Notes: a model not told the origin generated them from the letters alone. 64,000 nt of DNA from Mercurialis annua (GCF_937616625.2 NC_065576.1:18130001-18194000); one strand, 5' to 3'; numbered from the stretch's first letter, positions 38,815-50,376 are shown. Made by a program: numbers and translations.

Positions 38815-39987
38815 CTAGAACCTCCTCTGTCTCAAGTTCAACTCCCTCTGATCAAAGATATACTTCAGACTCTTATGATCAGTGAAAATCTCACAAGTAG
38901 CACCATACAAATAATGCCTCCAAATTTTCAGCGCAAAAACCACAGCTGCCAACTCTAAGTCATGAGTAGGGTAATTCACCTCATGCTTCTTCAACTGTCT
39001 GGAAGCATAGCCAATCACCTGTCCATGTTGCATCAGAACGCAACCCAAACCAATCTGAGACGCATCACAATACACTGTGAAACCGTCAATGCCAGAAGGC
39101 AATTCAAAAACCGGAGCTGTAGTCAAAATCTCCTTGAGCTTCTCAAAGATCGCCTCGCACTTGTCAGTCCACTCAAACTTAACACCCTTCTGTGTCAGTT
39201 TAGTCAACGGTGCAGATATTCTGGAGAAATCTTGCACGAACCGACGATAGCAGCCAGCTAAACCCAGAAAACTCCTGATCTCGGTAACTGACCTCGGCCT
39301 TTGCCAATCCATAACTGCCTCAATCTTCTTTGGATCAACCTTGATCCCATCTTTTGACACCACGTTTCCTAGAAAGGTAACCTGATCCAACCAGAACTCA
39401 CATATTGAGAACTTAGCATACAACTGATGCTCATGCAACGTCTGTAGTATAGTCCTCAAATGATAAGCATGATCCTCCTCACTCCGAGAATAGATCAAAA
39501 TGTCATCAATGAAGACGTTAACAAATTGATCCAAAAACGGCTTGAACACTCTGTTCGTCATATCCATAAACGCTGTTGGTGCGTTAGTCAGACCAAAGGA
39601 CATAACCAGAAACTCAAAATGTCCATATCGCGTCCGAAAAGCAGTCTTAGGCACATCTACATCACAGATCCGAATTTGATGATACCCAGACCTCAAATCA
39701 ATCTTGGAAAAACATTTTGCACCCTGCAACTGGTCAAACAAATCATCGATGCGAGGAAGAGGATATCTATTCTTGACAGTAGTCTTGTTCAACTGTCTGT
39801 AGTCGATACACATTCGAAAGGAACCGTCTTTCTTCTTCACAAACAGAACTGTAGCACCCCATGGAGAAGTACTCGGTCTGATGAACCCGCTATCCAACAA
39901 CTCTTGTAACTGGTCCTTCAACTCCTTCAGCTCTGCAGGAGCCATCCGATACGGCAGTATCGAAATCAGAGCTGTACCAGAAACCAC
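38815..39987 (-). pseudogene. RT-RNase H segment of TEK-2
   Basis: A 390-residue open stretch with the complete RT core: [31 protein letters not shown] and the catalytic FIDDIL. It is followed by RNase H with [10 protein letters not shown] and [11 protein letters not shown]. It ends at a frameshift just before the integrase. The start shown is only the first Met after a stop where TEK-5 has Glu. Confidence 0.9.
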
Positions 39988-41117
39988 ATCGATGCAAAAC
40001 TCAATATCACGATCAGGTGGTAATCCAGGAAATTCCTATGGAAACACATCAGTGAACTCATTCACTATCGAAACACTATGCATATCACCACTATCAGTCT
40101 CCAAATCAAGAAACACAGCAAGAAAACCCTGACAACCCTTGCCTAACATCCTCTTCGCCTTGATGGCGGAAATCAGATTCTTAGGTGTCTACGCCTTTTC
40201 TCCCTGAAAGGAAAAAGGTAGATCACCTGGAATACTAAACTCGACTGACTTCCCTCGACAGTCAATAGAAGCAAAATGGCGTGACAACCAATCCATACCC
40301 AAGATGACATCAAAAGAAAGAACTTCAAGCACAATCAAATCAGCACATAATTCTCTACCCTGAATAACCACTGGATAAGAAGGATAAACGACGTCCACTA
40401 CTACACCTTCAGACATAGGTGTAGACACAGCTAGAGGTTCACTCAAAGTAGATGGTGCAATACCCAATTTCCCATCAAAGCAAGTAGACACAAAAGAATG
40501 GGTTGCACCCGCATCAAATAATACCAAAGCACCAGTAAAAGAAATCAGAATGGTACCTTGCACCACAGCGTTTGATGCACGCGCATCCTGAGGAGTAAGA
40601 GTGAACACTATGGCCTAACCCTGCGGCTGCTGTTGCGAACTCTGCCCAGTACCATAACTGTGGAACCTCTGCCACCGTTACCACGACCACCAAAACCTCT
40701 GCCACCAGAACCTCGGCCCCGCTAGCCACCAAAAGATGCTGCAGGTTGAGAATACCCTACAGACTGTGTAAACGCAGGTCTCTGCTGCAGGTAAGACGAC
40801 TGCACCACACTAGAGTTAGACATCTGATGCCCAGATGTCGGACACTCCCTAGAGAAATAACCCGGCTGGCCACAAGAAAAACAACCTCCAGGAGCTAACT
40901 GGCACTGACCATAGTGCTTGCGTCTGCAATTCTGGCAAAACGGAATGTTCGATCCACCACTGTACCCGCGTACTGAACCACGGTTACTCCCACTGCTACT
41001 AGAACTGTACGGAGCACTCCTAGTACTATGTCTCCCCTTTTTGTGCGTTCGGCGACTCCCCCTATTGGCCTGAGAAGAGCCACTGTAGTAGTTTCCACTA
41101 CCATGATTCGTTGGGGC

Positions 41118-41618
41118 CTATTGCCCCCCACTAGGAAGATCACTCTTTCCATTATGATTCTGGAAAGGGTCAGAGATCGTCCCAAACTGAATCAATGAAT
41201 TCTCCATCTGTCGAGCACTATCCACTACCCGAGCGAACTCCACGTCTGTCCCTATCAACAAAGGAAGAAATTCCAAGCCTAAACCCCTAACATAGCGGTC
41301 GTTCACTCGCCCTCGATCACCCTGTAGATCTGTAGCAAACCGCCCCAAACGGACAAACTTTGTAGTGTAGTCTGTCATTGATCTATCCCCTTTCTTCAAA
41401 TTTAGCAGCTTTTCTCTGAAATTCTCAGTAACAGAGAAGGGTAGATAGTAACCTCTGAACCTGTTCACAAACTCAGCCCAAGTCAATGTAGTCATCTCTG
41501 GCCTGATGTTATCGCGAAACCAGTCCTTAGCTGGACCCTTCAGCGACATCTCCACAAGCATCACTGATTGACGATTAGTAGCTTGAATCCGCTGACTGTT
41601 GTACTCAAACTCCTCCAA
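41118..41618 (-). pseudogene. Gag core segment of TEK-2
   Basis: The longest open Gag piece of this copy. It includes the retrotransposon gag motif GPAKDWFRDNI and FRGYYLPFSVTENFREKLL. It is out of frame with the N-terminal piece and ends at a TAG (41118-41120) where TEK-5 has CAG. Confidence 0.85.
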
Positions 41619-42173
41619 AAAGTCAAGAGCATCCCAGTGCCATCAAATGAAGTCGGATTCAACTTCGTGTAGGTCATCACCACCTCTCTATCTGTCGGAA
41701 TATGATGGACACCAGCAAGTCCACCCATACCAGCTACAATACCAGCCTGAGGTTGTTGTTGCTGCGCTAACTGACCCAGTACAATACACTAATTCTGCAG
41801 AAGAGCCTGGTTGTTCTGCATCTCGACAATCCCCGCCAAGAAAGTAGTGAAGTCGAACGCCTGCATGTTCGGTGCCTGTTTCACCTCCGGTGCATGCTGC
41901 ACATTCGGTGCCTGAACACTTGCTGCACCACGTCCTCTAGCTCCACCTCTACCAGCACCAGCTCCTGTGCCTCTACCAGCACCTCTACCTCTGCCAGCAC
42001 CTCTACCTCTACCACGTCCAGCATTTGCCTGAAATGGTGGTACGTTCTGATCGACTTCCATGGAAATCGCATCATCAGCCTCAGCTTCTTGCTCTACCGC
42101 AGCATGAGCACGAGTACGAACAACGTTGTCCATATCCTAATGATTGAACAACAACAATTTAAATAACACATAA

Positions 42174-42256
42174 TTCATACCCAAGTATGAAACAAAACAA
42201 GTAACAATTAGGATTTCCCGAGAAATCAACATCATTAAAATGTTCACCCAAGTGAA
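42174..42256 (-). promoter_or_regulatory. Three-hairpin leader block, TEK-2
   Basis: Three perfect stem-loops lie between primer site and gag. TTCATAC/GTATGAA is at 42174-42191 with sense loop TTGG, GATTTC/GAAATC at 42212-42227 with loop TCGG, and TTCAC/GTGAA at 42243-42256 with loop TTGG. In all three a C-G pair closes a loop of the form T-pyrimidine-GG. Confidence 0.7.
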
Positions 42257-42445
42257 GTAACAACAACTATCAAAAGCATTAAATCAACATATAATGACTG
42301 ACTCGGCGCAATCCTATTGGTGTGGGCAGAATGTTTTGAAATCCAAAAGATGACGTTTTTAAAGACATGACAGAAACCTATATCCGCAGTAGTTCCTAAG
42401 ACACAACATCACTTAACAGAGTAAACACATAGCAAGCAAATGGCC

Positions 42446-42473
42446 TTGGTTTGAAACCAAAGCTCTGATACCA
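42446..42473 (-). other. Primer binding site and adjacent hairpin, TEK-2
   Basis: The sense strand has TGGTATCAGAGC (42462-42473), four bases from the LTR, matching the 3' end of plant initiator-Met tRNA. Next to it TTGGTTT/AAACCAA (42446-42460) forms an inverted repeat. Confidence 0.88.
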
Positions 42474-42477
42474 AGTT

Positions 42478-42894
42478 TGTCACGATCCATTTTCATGAAT
42501 CGTGACCGGTGCTAGGGCATGGGTAATGTAGTACCAACACCCGTAGCTAGCCTTCCTTATAACATACAATTTAATTAAACCTGTAGAAAACCAATGCTCA
42601 GGGGCAACCGAGACTTCAGCATAATTCTAGCAGTTATAATATTCAACAATTAATATAACATGCTTATCCAATTCTGAGTCTAAAAATAGGCATAATTTAA
42701 ACCAGTGAAAATAATGTAACATGCCAGAGCAATATAAATCAATCAGACCAATCTGACAACGACTAGCATAAGATAAAGACGTCTAGTCAACTACTGCGGT
42801 CTAAAAATAAAATAGTTTGATAGTTCTACTAAAATAAATGGAACCTCCGAGGAAAAGTAAATGCGGACATCACCAAACTCTCTCAGATCATAAC
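42478..42894 (-). repeat. TEK-2 5' LTR, inner part
   Basis: First 417 bp of the LTR, starting TGTCACGATCC, with an intact terminal GTCACGA/TCGTGAC inverted repeat. It stops at ATAAC, the target duplication of TEK-3. Confidence 0.88.
42890..42894. repeat. Target site duplication, left (ATAAC)
   Basis: Five bases matching 45848-45852 exactly. When the solo LTR and one copy are ignored, the host LTR reads on in register with its sister at 34736. Confidence 0.92.
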
Positions 42895-43084
42895 TGCAAT
42901 AACCCGTATAATTTTTGATAATTTCCGACGAGCTTCCGGTGATGTTTCGATGTTAATTTAAAGTTTGGTAGCTCGTTTCGTGTTGGTTTGAGGTTGGGTT
43001 AATTATTTTTGGAACCAAGAAACCGAACCAAATCCTTCGGCCCAAGAGAATTGGCTTTGAGCCAATTCCCGTTTGATACAACAC

Positions 43085-43190
43085 AGGTCTCGAACGAGAC
43101 CTGTGTTGAAAAGCCTTGTTCTCGTTCGAGAACTTAGTTCTCGAACGAGAACAAGAGTTCTTTTGCTGGTCTCGTACGAGACTAGCTCTA
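43085..43190. repeat. U3 palindrome field, TCTCGAACGAGA type
   Basis: Repeated palindromes such as GTCTCGAACGAGAC, GTTCTCGTTCGAGAAC and a CGTACG variant, near the U3 end of the solo LTR. Confidence 0.75.
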
Positions 43191-44261
43191 GGCAGCGGGG
43201 AGGGCTTTTTGGGCATCGTTTTTCTCTATTTTAGAATCCCTTAAATACGTAACATTCAACTCTCATCTTTTCTCCATACTATAAACAAACCCTAGACATC
43301 TTAAACATCCATTTTCACTGAGAATTACTGCCGTAATCATCCCTCAAACTCTGCTGTTCCGGTAAGTTTCATGACTCCTTTGATTTCAGTTTTAGCTTTA
43401 GACGGCACTTCCGTATTTTCAATCGTTCTCTTTCGTTTCTAGATCGAAATTGATTTCGTTCGATCCTGGAGATTCTAGACTCGCATACCTACGTTTCCCC
43501 ACCTCGTTTTTGTTGAACGGTACGTAATTGACATCGTTTCAATCGCCGTACGGTTATCGTTTTGAGTTTGATATATACTCTGTTTTGGTTTCTTTGAGTT
43601 ACTGCCGATCATTCTTTTTCCTTTTGTCCATGATGTTTCTTGCTTAATGGCTATGAATCCACTGGTATGATTAGTGGTTAATAGTTAAAGCTTTCGGATT
43701 GAGTTGTACCATCGTTCTCGCTTGATTCGTTATTGCCGATTCTGAATTCTATTTTGCTGTTAACATTTTAATGTTTGGTGGTTTGCCTAAGTTGAGTTTC
43801 TGGGTTGGTTCTATGCCATATGATCATGCTATAAGTAGTTTATGATTTTAAGTTGTTTTTTGGTTTAAGATTAGGTTCATAAGCTTAAGTTTTTGGTATG
43901 CAGAAAGGCTTGGGCGGGGAATGTTTCTCTTTGAATTGAAGATGGTGGTTAAAAGTCCTTTTTGATCATCTAATTGTTTTGTTTAAATCAAATAAATCCT
44001 TAATGTTAAACTTTAACTAATAACTTGGATTTTATTTTAATTTATAAATTAAATATTTAAAACGATAGTTATTTATAAATTAAGCTAATATAATTACTCG
44101 GGTAATTATAATTAATTTCGAATTTCGATTTGGTATAAATTGGCTAAATTACAATTTAGACCCTAAACGTTTTTAGACTTATTTAATTAAGTTTTTGATT
44201 AGTAATTTCATATTTTGTTTTAATTATAAACAAAAGCAATTAAATTGATTTCGGATATCTA

Positions 44262-44421
44262 ATTGGCTAAAGTACAGTTTAGTCCCTGATTGGAAAGTAT
44301 AGTTTAGTCCTAATTGGCTAAAGTACAGTTTAGTCCCTAAATGGCTAAAGTACAGTTTAGTCCCTAATTGGCTAAAGTACAGTTTAGTCCCTAATTAGCT
44401 AAAGTACAGTTTAGTCCCTAA
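44262..44421. repeat. LTR minisatellite, about six copies
   Basis: About six units of 23-29 bp with core GGCTAAAGTACAGTTTAG, the complement of the unit at 35751. This is the longest version of the tract in the window. Confidence 0.88.
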
Positions 44422-44924
44422 ACTTTTATAAACTTAAAATGGTTAGATTTTGGGTTGTAATTTGGGTTACTTAAAATGGAAGTTATTGAGTTTTGTTTTT
44501 TAAAATGGATTATTATTTTATGGAATTATTTTATAAATATAAACTCGGGTTTATATTTGATAAACGTTTTGAGTCGGGTTAGACTTGGGTCACCCGACAA
44601 GTGAGGTTAGCTTGGTAGTTATTGGTAACTCGGTTAACCCACTATTTGGAAATTAATTATTATTTAAAGATTTTTAAATAATATTTGTAAATTGGATTTC
44701 AAAGCGAGAACTCAATATACTTGTATTAATCGGGCTTTATTACCTATTGGGCATTTTTGTGTTGTTTTGGATTGTTTTATTCCGACGTGTTATTTGTGCT
44801 AGTCCTATGTGGTGTCTAGTACTCTCTAGAGTTAGGGTCTATTTTTAATAATTATTTTATTTGTCTAGACACGTCTACTGTTCGTGCTTCAGAGGCGAAC
44901 CAGGATTAGTTACTTGCCGGTTAT

Positions 44925-44930
44925 CACGTG
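44925..44930. promoter_or_regulatory. G-box CACGTG in TEK-3
   Basis: CACGTG between CTTGCCGG on the left and TTAGCAAG on the right, the same framed site as in the other LTRs. Confidence 0.55.
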
Positions 44931-45847
44931 GATTAGCAAGCAGTGGGTTTGTACTTACTATTTACCGCTTTATTAAATAAATTGTTATTTTAATATTAAA
45001 TATATATACTGTACGTATAATTCGAACTGTTTTTATATTATGGCTTCTATTTGGAACATGCTACCTAATGGGCATCATTAGGACTGCGTGCGCACCGGTA
45101 TTGATCTGGGTAAAGTATATATGGAAATGTGGTAACTCGGTATGAGCATAGCTCTCGGGACCAGGTAGAGTAACTCGGTGTAGCTCAGCTCTCGGGACTC
45201 TGGTATAAGTGTGGTCAGTGATAACTCGGTGTAGTTCAGCTCTCGGACCAGATGTATTGGAATATGTTTATATTTAGAATTGTGGATTAGGGTTCCAACT
45301 ATTATTCGTAATATCATTATCAAATGTTTTAAACGGTTTTAAAGGTTTTCCACTTAATAAATGTAGATAGTGGTATAAACTCATCTCAGTATATCTGACC
45401 CCGTTGTTTTCCCAATTTTTCCCAGGGTTACGATCTGAGAGAGTCTGGCGATCTCCGCATTTACTTTTCCTCGGAGGTTCCATTTATTTTAGTAGAACTA
45501 TCAAACTATTTTATTCTTAGACCGCAGTAGTTGACTAGACGTCTTTATTTTATTACAGTTGTTTGTCGGATTGGTCTGACTGGATATATTGCTTTGGCAT
45601 GTTTATACTGTTTACTCTATTTGCTTTTATGCCATATTGGAGACTAGTAGCTGAACGAGTATTTATAATATTAATGGTTGAATATTATAACTGCTAGAAT
45701 TAGGCTGAAGTCTCGGTTGCCCCCGAGCATTGGTTTTCTTGCAGGTTTATTATAATTGTATGTTAACCGAAAGGCTAGCTACGAGTTTTGGTACTACATT
45801 ACCCATACCCTAGCGCCGGTCACGGTCCATGAAAATTGGTCGTGACA

Positions 45848-45852
45848 ATAAC
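45848..45852. repeat. Target site duplication, right (ATAAC)
   Basis: Right partner of the duplication at 42890-42894. Confidence 0.92.
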
Positions 45853-46276
45853 CCTGGGAAAAATTGGGAAAACAACGAGGTCAGATATACTAAGATGAGT
45901 TTATACCACTATCTACATTTATTAAGTGGAAAACCTTTAAAAACATTTAAAATATTTAATAACAATATTACGAATAATAGTTGGAATCCTAATCCACAAT
46001 TCTAAATTATAAACATATTCAAATAGGTCTGGTCCCGAGAGCTGAGCTACACCGAGTTACCACTGACCATACTTTACCATATCCAGAGTCCCGAGAGCTG
46101 TGCTACACCGAGTTACTCTATTTGGTCCCGAGAGCTACGCTCACACCGAGTTACCACATTTCCATAATTACCTTACCCAGATCATTATCGGTGCACACGC
46201 AGTCTTAATGATGCCCATTAGGTAGCATGTTCCAACTAAGAGCCATAATATAAAAACAGTTCGCAATATACGTACA

Positions 46277-46301
46277 ATATATATATATATATATATATAT
46301 T
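46277..46301. repeat. (AT)n microsatellite
   Basis: Twelve or so AT units at the position of the longer tract in the TEK-1 LTR. Confidence 0.9.
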
Positions 46302-46369
46302 TAATATTAAAATAACAATTTACTTAATAAAGCGGTAAATAGTAAGTACAAACTCACTGCTTGCTAATC

Positions 46370-46375
46370 CACGTG
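46370..46375. promoter_or_regulatory. G-box CACGTG in TEK-2 5' LTR
   Basis: Framed by GCTTGC and GCAAGC. Confidence 0.55.
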
Positions 46376-46874
46376 ATAACCGGCAAGCAACTAATCCTGG
46401 TTCACCTCTGAAGCACGAACAGTAGACGGGTCTAGACAAATAAAATAATTATTAAAAACAGACCCTAACTCTAGAGAGTACTAGACACCAGATAGGACTA
46501 GCACAAATAACACGTCGGAATTAAATAATCCAGAACAACACAAAAATACCCAAAAGGTAACAATGCACAATTATTACAAGTCTATTGAGTTCTTATTTTA
46601 AATCCAATTTATAAACATTATTTAATAAACTTTAAATAATAAATAGTTTCCAAATAGTGGGTTAGCCGATTTACCAATAACTATCAAGCTAACCACACTT
46701 GTTGGGTGACCCAAGTCTAACCCGACCCAAAACGTTTATCAAATATAAACCCGAGTTTATATTTATAAAAATAATTGGTAAAATAATAAACCATTAAAAT
46801 AGAACTCAATAACTTCAAATTTAAGTAACCCAAGTTACAAATTAAAAACTTGATTAAATAAGTCTTATAAAAAT

Positions 46875-46952
46875 TTAGGGACTAAATTGTACTTTAACCA
46901 ATTAGGGACTAAACTGTACTTTAGCCAATTAGGGACTAAACTGTAAGCCAAT
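46875..46952. repeat. LTR minisatellite, about three copies
   Basis: Two full units and one shortened unit of the TTAGGGACTAAACTGTACTT repeat. Confidence 0.8.
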
Positions 46953-47813
46953 TTGATATTCGAAATCAAATTAATTATTCGATCTCAATTTACTAATTTA
47001 TAATTTAATCAAAAATCCAAAAGATAATCCAATAGATAAAACTTAACTTAAATAAGTCTTTTAGAAACTTTAGGGTCTAAACTGCAATTTAGCCAAATTG
47101 ACATTGCAATTAAAATTACATAAAATTACCCGAGTAATTATATTAATTTAAGTTATAAAAATTACGTATACAAATTGTCTATTTAAAATCAAAGTTATTT
47201 GTCACGACCCAATTTCATGAATCGTGACCGGCGCTAGGGTATGGGTATGGTTGTACCAAAACCCGTAGTAAGCCTCGCGGAAATCAAATAAATATTTAAC
47301 CTGCAGAAATTTCTCGGGGGCAACCGAGACTCCAACCTAAGTCTATCAATTTATATTACAGTTCTAATATAAATAACTTAAATATCTGAAATGTTCAACA
47401 GCATGCCTTAAATATAATAATAAAATATTTCAGAGTAAACATGCCAATAATAAATAGTCGATCAAATCGACAATCCTAAAGTGTAATAATAAGTAATGTA
47501 TAAACTAGTTCTACTGCGTTATAAGAGTTCGAAAACAGTAACTAGTTTAAATAACATAAGAACCTCCGAAGAATCAAAAGAATCGGAGTGGACCAGCTTT
47601 CAAATCATAAACCTGGAAAATTTGGGAAAACAACGGGGTCAGATATACTGAAATGAGTTCGCAATAATATTTACATTTATTAAGTTTAAAACCCTTAAAT
47701 CAAAACAGTTTATACTAATATAGTATGATTATGGAAAACAGTATTGAAATGATCCCAACGTAAGTATGACATAGCATACTGATAAACCCAGAATGGAGGG
47801 GAACAAATCCTCG

Positions 47814-47815
<2 letters not shown>

Positions 47816-47858
<43 letters not shown>

Positions 47859-47859
47859 G
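47816..47859. repeat. (TA)n(CA)n microsatellite
   Basis: About 15 TA units followed by about 7 CA units within the TEK-4 LTR. Confidence 0.92.
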
Positions 47860-48002
47860 TCTCGATATAAGCCTATCGAGTAGTTCGTTTCAATCCAGAT
47901 CCATAATCGCTTAAAACAGTTCAAAAGCACTTATAATACTAAAATAAATTGCGGTACTTAATAAAGCAGTAAATAGCACTACAAACTCACTGCTTGCTAA
48001 TC

Positions 48003-48008
48003 CACGTG
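48003..48008. promoter_or_regulatory. G-box CACGTG in TEK-4 LTR
   Basis: Framed by GCTTGC and GCAAGC, even though the LTR around it is otherwise strongly diverged from the others. Confidence 0.55.
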
Positions 48009-50032
48009 AAAACCTGGCAAGCGACAAAACCTGAATCGACTCCGAAGCACGCACAGTCGACGAGTCTAAGAACAGAGTAAAACCATAATTAAAATCAATT
48101 CCTAACTCTAGAGAGTACTACACACCACATAGGAATAGCACAATACCAAGCCAATCACAAACATAGCCAGAACAGATTGAGCAATTAATTACATAATGAC
48201 CCAAGTAAAAATACGACAACATCGAGTAACACAATACTCAAATAAATAAATAAGTCAAGTCTATTGAGTTCCCGCTATAAAATCCGTTCTGGAAAAATAT
48301 TACTTAGATAATATTTAATAATAACTTAAATCCATTTTCTTAAATATTAGGTTAGCCGAGTTACCAATAACTACCAAGCTACCTCACATGTCGGGTGACT
48401 CAAATCTAACCCGACTCAAAATATTTTATCCAAAATATAAACCAGAGTTAAGTTTCCCAAAAATAACTTTGATAAAATAAATATAATTATATCCAATTAT
48501 AATTATAGGATCAATTTTGATAAAATAATAAATCAATATTTAAAACGGAATCCAATAGCTTTAACTTCAAGTAATTCAAGTTACAACCAAAAACTTAATC
48601 AAATAAGTTTTAAAGAAAACGTTCAAGAGCTAAATCGTAATTTAGCCAAAATGACATGCCACAAAGATATTTAAAATCAAATATAATTACCCGAGTAATT
48701 ATATTAATTTAGATTATAAGATAATCATCGTTTTCAATTCGACAATTTATTACTCGAAACGAAATCCAGAAGTTATAAATATAACTTTAATCACATTGGC
48801 ACGCTAAACCAAAATCTCAAAATATCAATTAAATAATAATAATAATTATTATTAATTTAATTATAAAGAACTCAATTATTATCTTTAGGTTTTAAAAATA
48901 ATATTATTAATTTGACAAACTTTCAAATTAAATGAAATCCCCAATTCCAATTTGATAAAGTCAATTTATAAAATCATAAATTAATTATAATAAGATTAAT
49001 ATTAATTCCAGATTTAAAATAATGGTACCTAAAGTAATTTAAAATCATAATTAATAATTAAATCGCCGAAGTAATAGTCGAGACTAAATTCGTAATTTAA
49101 AAATCAAAATTATAAAACAGTTTAATAAGTAAGTTAAAGGATCACTAGGTTTTGAGTAAAACAATTTAGAAGCTAAATTAGCCCTTCAACCAAAAGAATT
49201 ATAAACAAGCCAATCACCCAATGCCACCTCATTGTCTTCATCAACAATCATACTCAAACTCACGTATACAGCAGCGGAAACCAAAAGAACAAACTTCAAC
49301 TTCGCAAAACCAAAAACAAAACCGATTCATCAAGTCTTTATATTATCAAATCCTCCTAATTTCTTAACAACTCAACTAATACAATTTACTAAGATCACCA
49401 AACAAGAAAAAACATAGTCAATGAAAATGAGTAACACGGCAGTGAACTCAACATCAAACAGTAAACAATAATTCTCAAACACGAAGAAACGACGACAGCG
49501 ATACAAGGTGATTTACGTACCGATTTGCGAGAAACGAAAAGCAACGTCGTAGAGGAACGAGTCGGATTTGAATTCGATTTCCAAACGTCTACGAACGGTT
49601 TGAAAAATGAAAGTATCGTTTTAGAATCAAAATAACAAATAACTTAAAAATGGTAAAACGGCAGCGGCTATAACGGAAAATATAACGTACCGTTTTATGA
49701 CAACTAAACTCGGACTTGTAGAGGGCTGAGTTTACAATCTCAGGAATCAAACGAGATGAAATTTGGTGCTGAAACGAGGGAGAATGAATCAGAATACGGA
49801 TACGCCGTTTTCAGCTAAAAACAGAGTATACAAGAACAAAACTTACCGAAGTTGACATGGTATAGAGATGGATTCCCACAAGAAAATTTGGTGAATCAGG
49901 TAGAGAGTTCGACTGCTAGGTTTAGAGGTTTATGAGGGATAGATTTTTTTAGGTTAAGTTAGGAGTAAAAATAGGAAAAGAATCGTGTGAAATATAAAGA
50001 AGGAAAGATTTGAAATCACACTGCTGTAAATA

Positions 50033-50163
50033 GCAGTGTCTCGTTTGAGACAGTGAAGTCTCGTTCGAGACACTGCAAAAATGAGCAGTGTCTCGTTCGA
50101 GACTTCACCGTCTCGAACGAGACTTCACAAGCAAAACAGGTGTCGTTTGTTTCAAACGAGACC
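50033..50163. repeat. U3 palindrome field, GTCTCGTTCGAGAC type
   Basis: At least five copies of TCTCGTTCGAGA or its complement, separated by short spacers that themselves repeat (CAGTG, TTCAC). Confidence 0.8.
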
Positions 50164-50376
50164 TGAACAAAAAATGGGTTGAACCAACTTGGTTCAACCC
50201 TAACCTGGTCCAACTACCACCCAAACCAAGCCCAAAATAAAATCGAACAACGAAACGAACTCAAACTCAAACTAAAAATTTACTCAAACCATAAATCGAA
50301 CTAGGATACTGAAAAATGACTCAAATATCACCGGAGATTCAAATAAATAACTTTAAAATTTTTACGGGGTATTACA

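Larger units (their letters stand above)
37283..42133 (-). pseudogene. Ty3/gypsy gag-pol polyprotein, disabled (TEK-2)
   Basis: This encoded the capsid and enzymes for copying and inserting the element. Read leftwards from ATG 42131-42133 it gives: an RGRG-rich Gag N-terminus; Gag (about 41620-41120); a zinc-knuckle region whose second finger has Tyr in place of His; protease with DAGATHSF (about 40500); RT with FIDDIL and RNase H with CDAS (ORF 38815-39987); the integrase HHCC finger (38270-38812); and an integrase core. Stops where TEK-5 reads CAG include 41786-41788, 41118-41120, 40732-40734, 40615-40617 and 38267-38269. Frameshifts lie near 41630 and 38815. In integrase, the first catalytic Asp is Tyr (MYFV for MDFV) and about 60 bp are missing near 38133. 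At the C-terminus about 54 bp are deleted, removing the chromodomain-like core present in TEK-5. It cannot be functional. Confidence 0.92.
42895..45847 (+). mobile_element. TEK-3: solo LTR (2,953 bp) with target duplication
   Basis: A complete LTR in the opposite orientation to its host, starting TGCAATAACCC and ending TCGTGACA. It has no interior and is flanked on both sides by ATAAC. This is the classic product of recombination between the two LTRs of an inserted element. It carries a U3 palindrome field (43085-43190), about six minisatellite units (44262-44421), a G-box (44925-44930), and three CCGAG-AGCT motifs (about 45131-45254). A minus-strand frame of 69 codons lies at 45274-45483. 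Confidence 0.94.
34332..47199 (-). mobile_element. TEK-2: Ty3/gypsy Tekay/Del-like element with insertions
   Basis: A minus-strand chromovirus-type retrotransposon inserted into the satellite. Parts from left to right are the 3' LTR (34332-37165), interior with a broken gag-pol (37166-42477), and the 5' LTR, which starts at 42478, is split by solo LTR TEK-3, resumes at 45853 and is cut at 47199 by TEK-4. The far end of the 5' LTR is outside the window. A five-base flank GTTAG lies at 34327-34331; its partner cannot be seen. Gag, protease, RT, RNase H, then integrase is the Ty3/gypsy order, and long LTRs with a chromodomain-like C-terminus in sister TEK-5 point to Tekay/Del. Confidence 0.88.
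45853..47199 (-). repeat. TEK-2 5' LTR, middle part
   Basis: Continuation of the LTR after the solo insertion. It contains three CCGAG-AGCT motifs (46028-46153), a short (AT)n (46277-46301), a G-box (46370-46375) and a minisatellite (46875-46952). It is cut at 47199, where TEK-4 begins; the five bases before the cut are TTATT. The U3 end lies beyond the window. Confidence 0.85.
47200..50376 (-). repeat. TEK-4 3' LTR (3,177 bp)
   Basis: Starts TGTCACGACCC and ends GGGGTATTACA. It has the terminal GTCACGA/TCGTGAC inverted repeat, a TA/CA microsatellite (47816-47859), a G-box (48003-48008) and a U3 palindrome field (50033-50163). The three-copy CCGAG-AGCT block and the minisatellite of the other LTRs are not evident. 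Confidence 0.87.

Noticed and set aside
38962..39909. Plus-strand open frames of 99-149 codons over the TEK-2 RT region, and similar minus-strand ones over TEK-5
   Set aside because: They are the opposite strand of the conserved RT/RNase H code and resemble no protein.
41894..42166. Ser/Thr-rich frame (STSTSTSS) on the + strand
   Set aside because: It is the antisense reading of the RGRG-rich Gag start.
50033..50163. Palindromes with short spacers that resemble a small CRISPR-like cluster
   Set aside because: Spacers are short and repeat themselves, and the site is a fixed position of an LTR.
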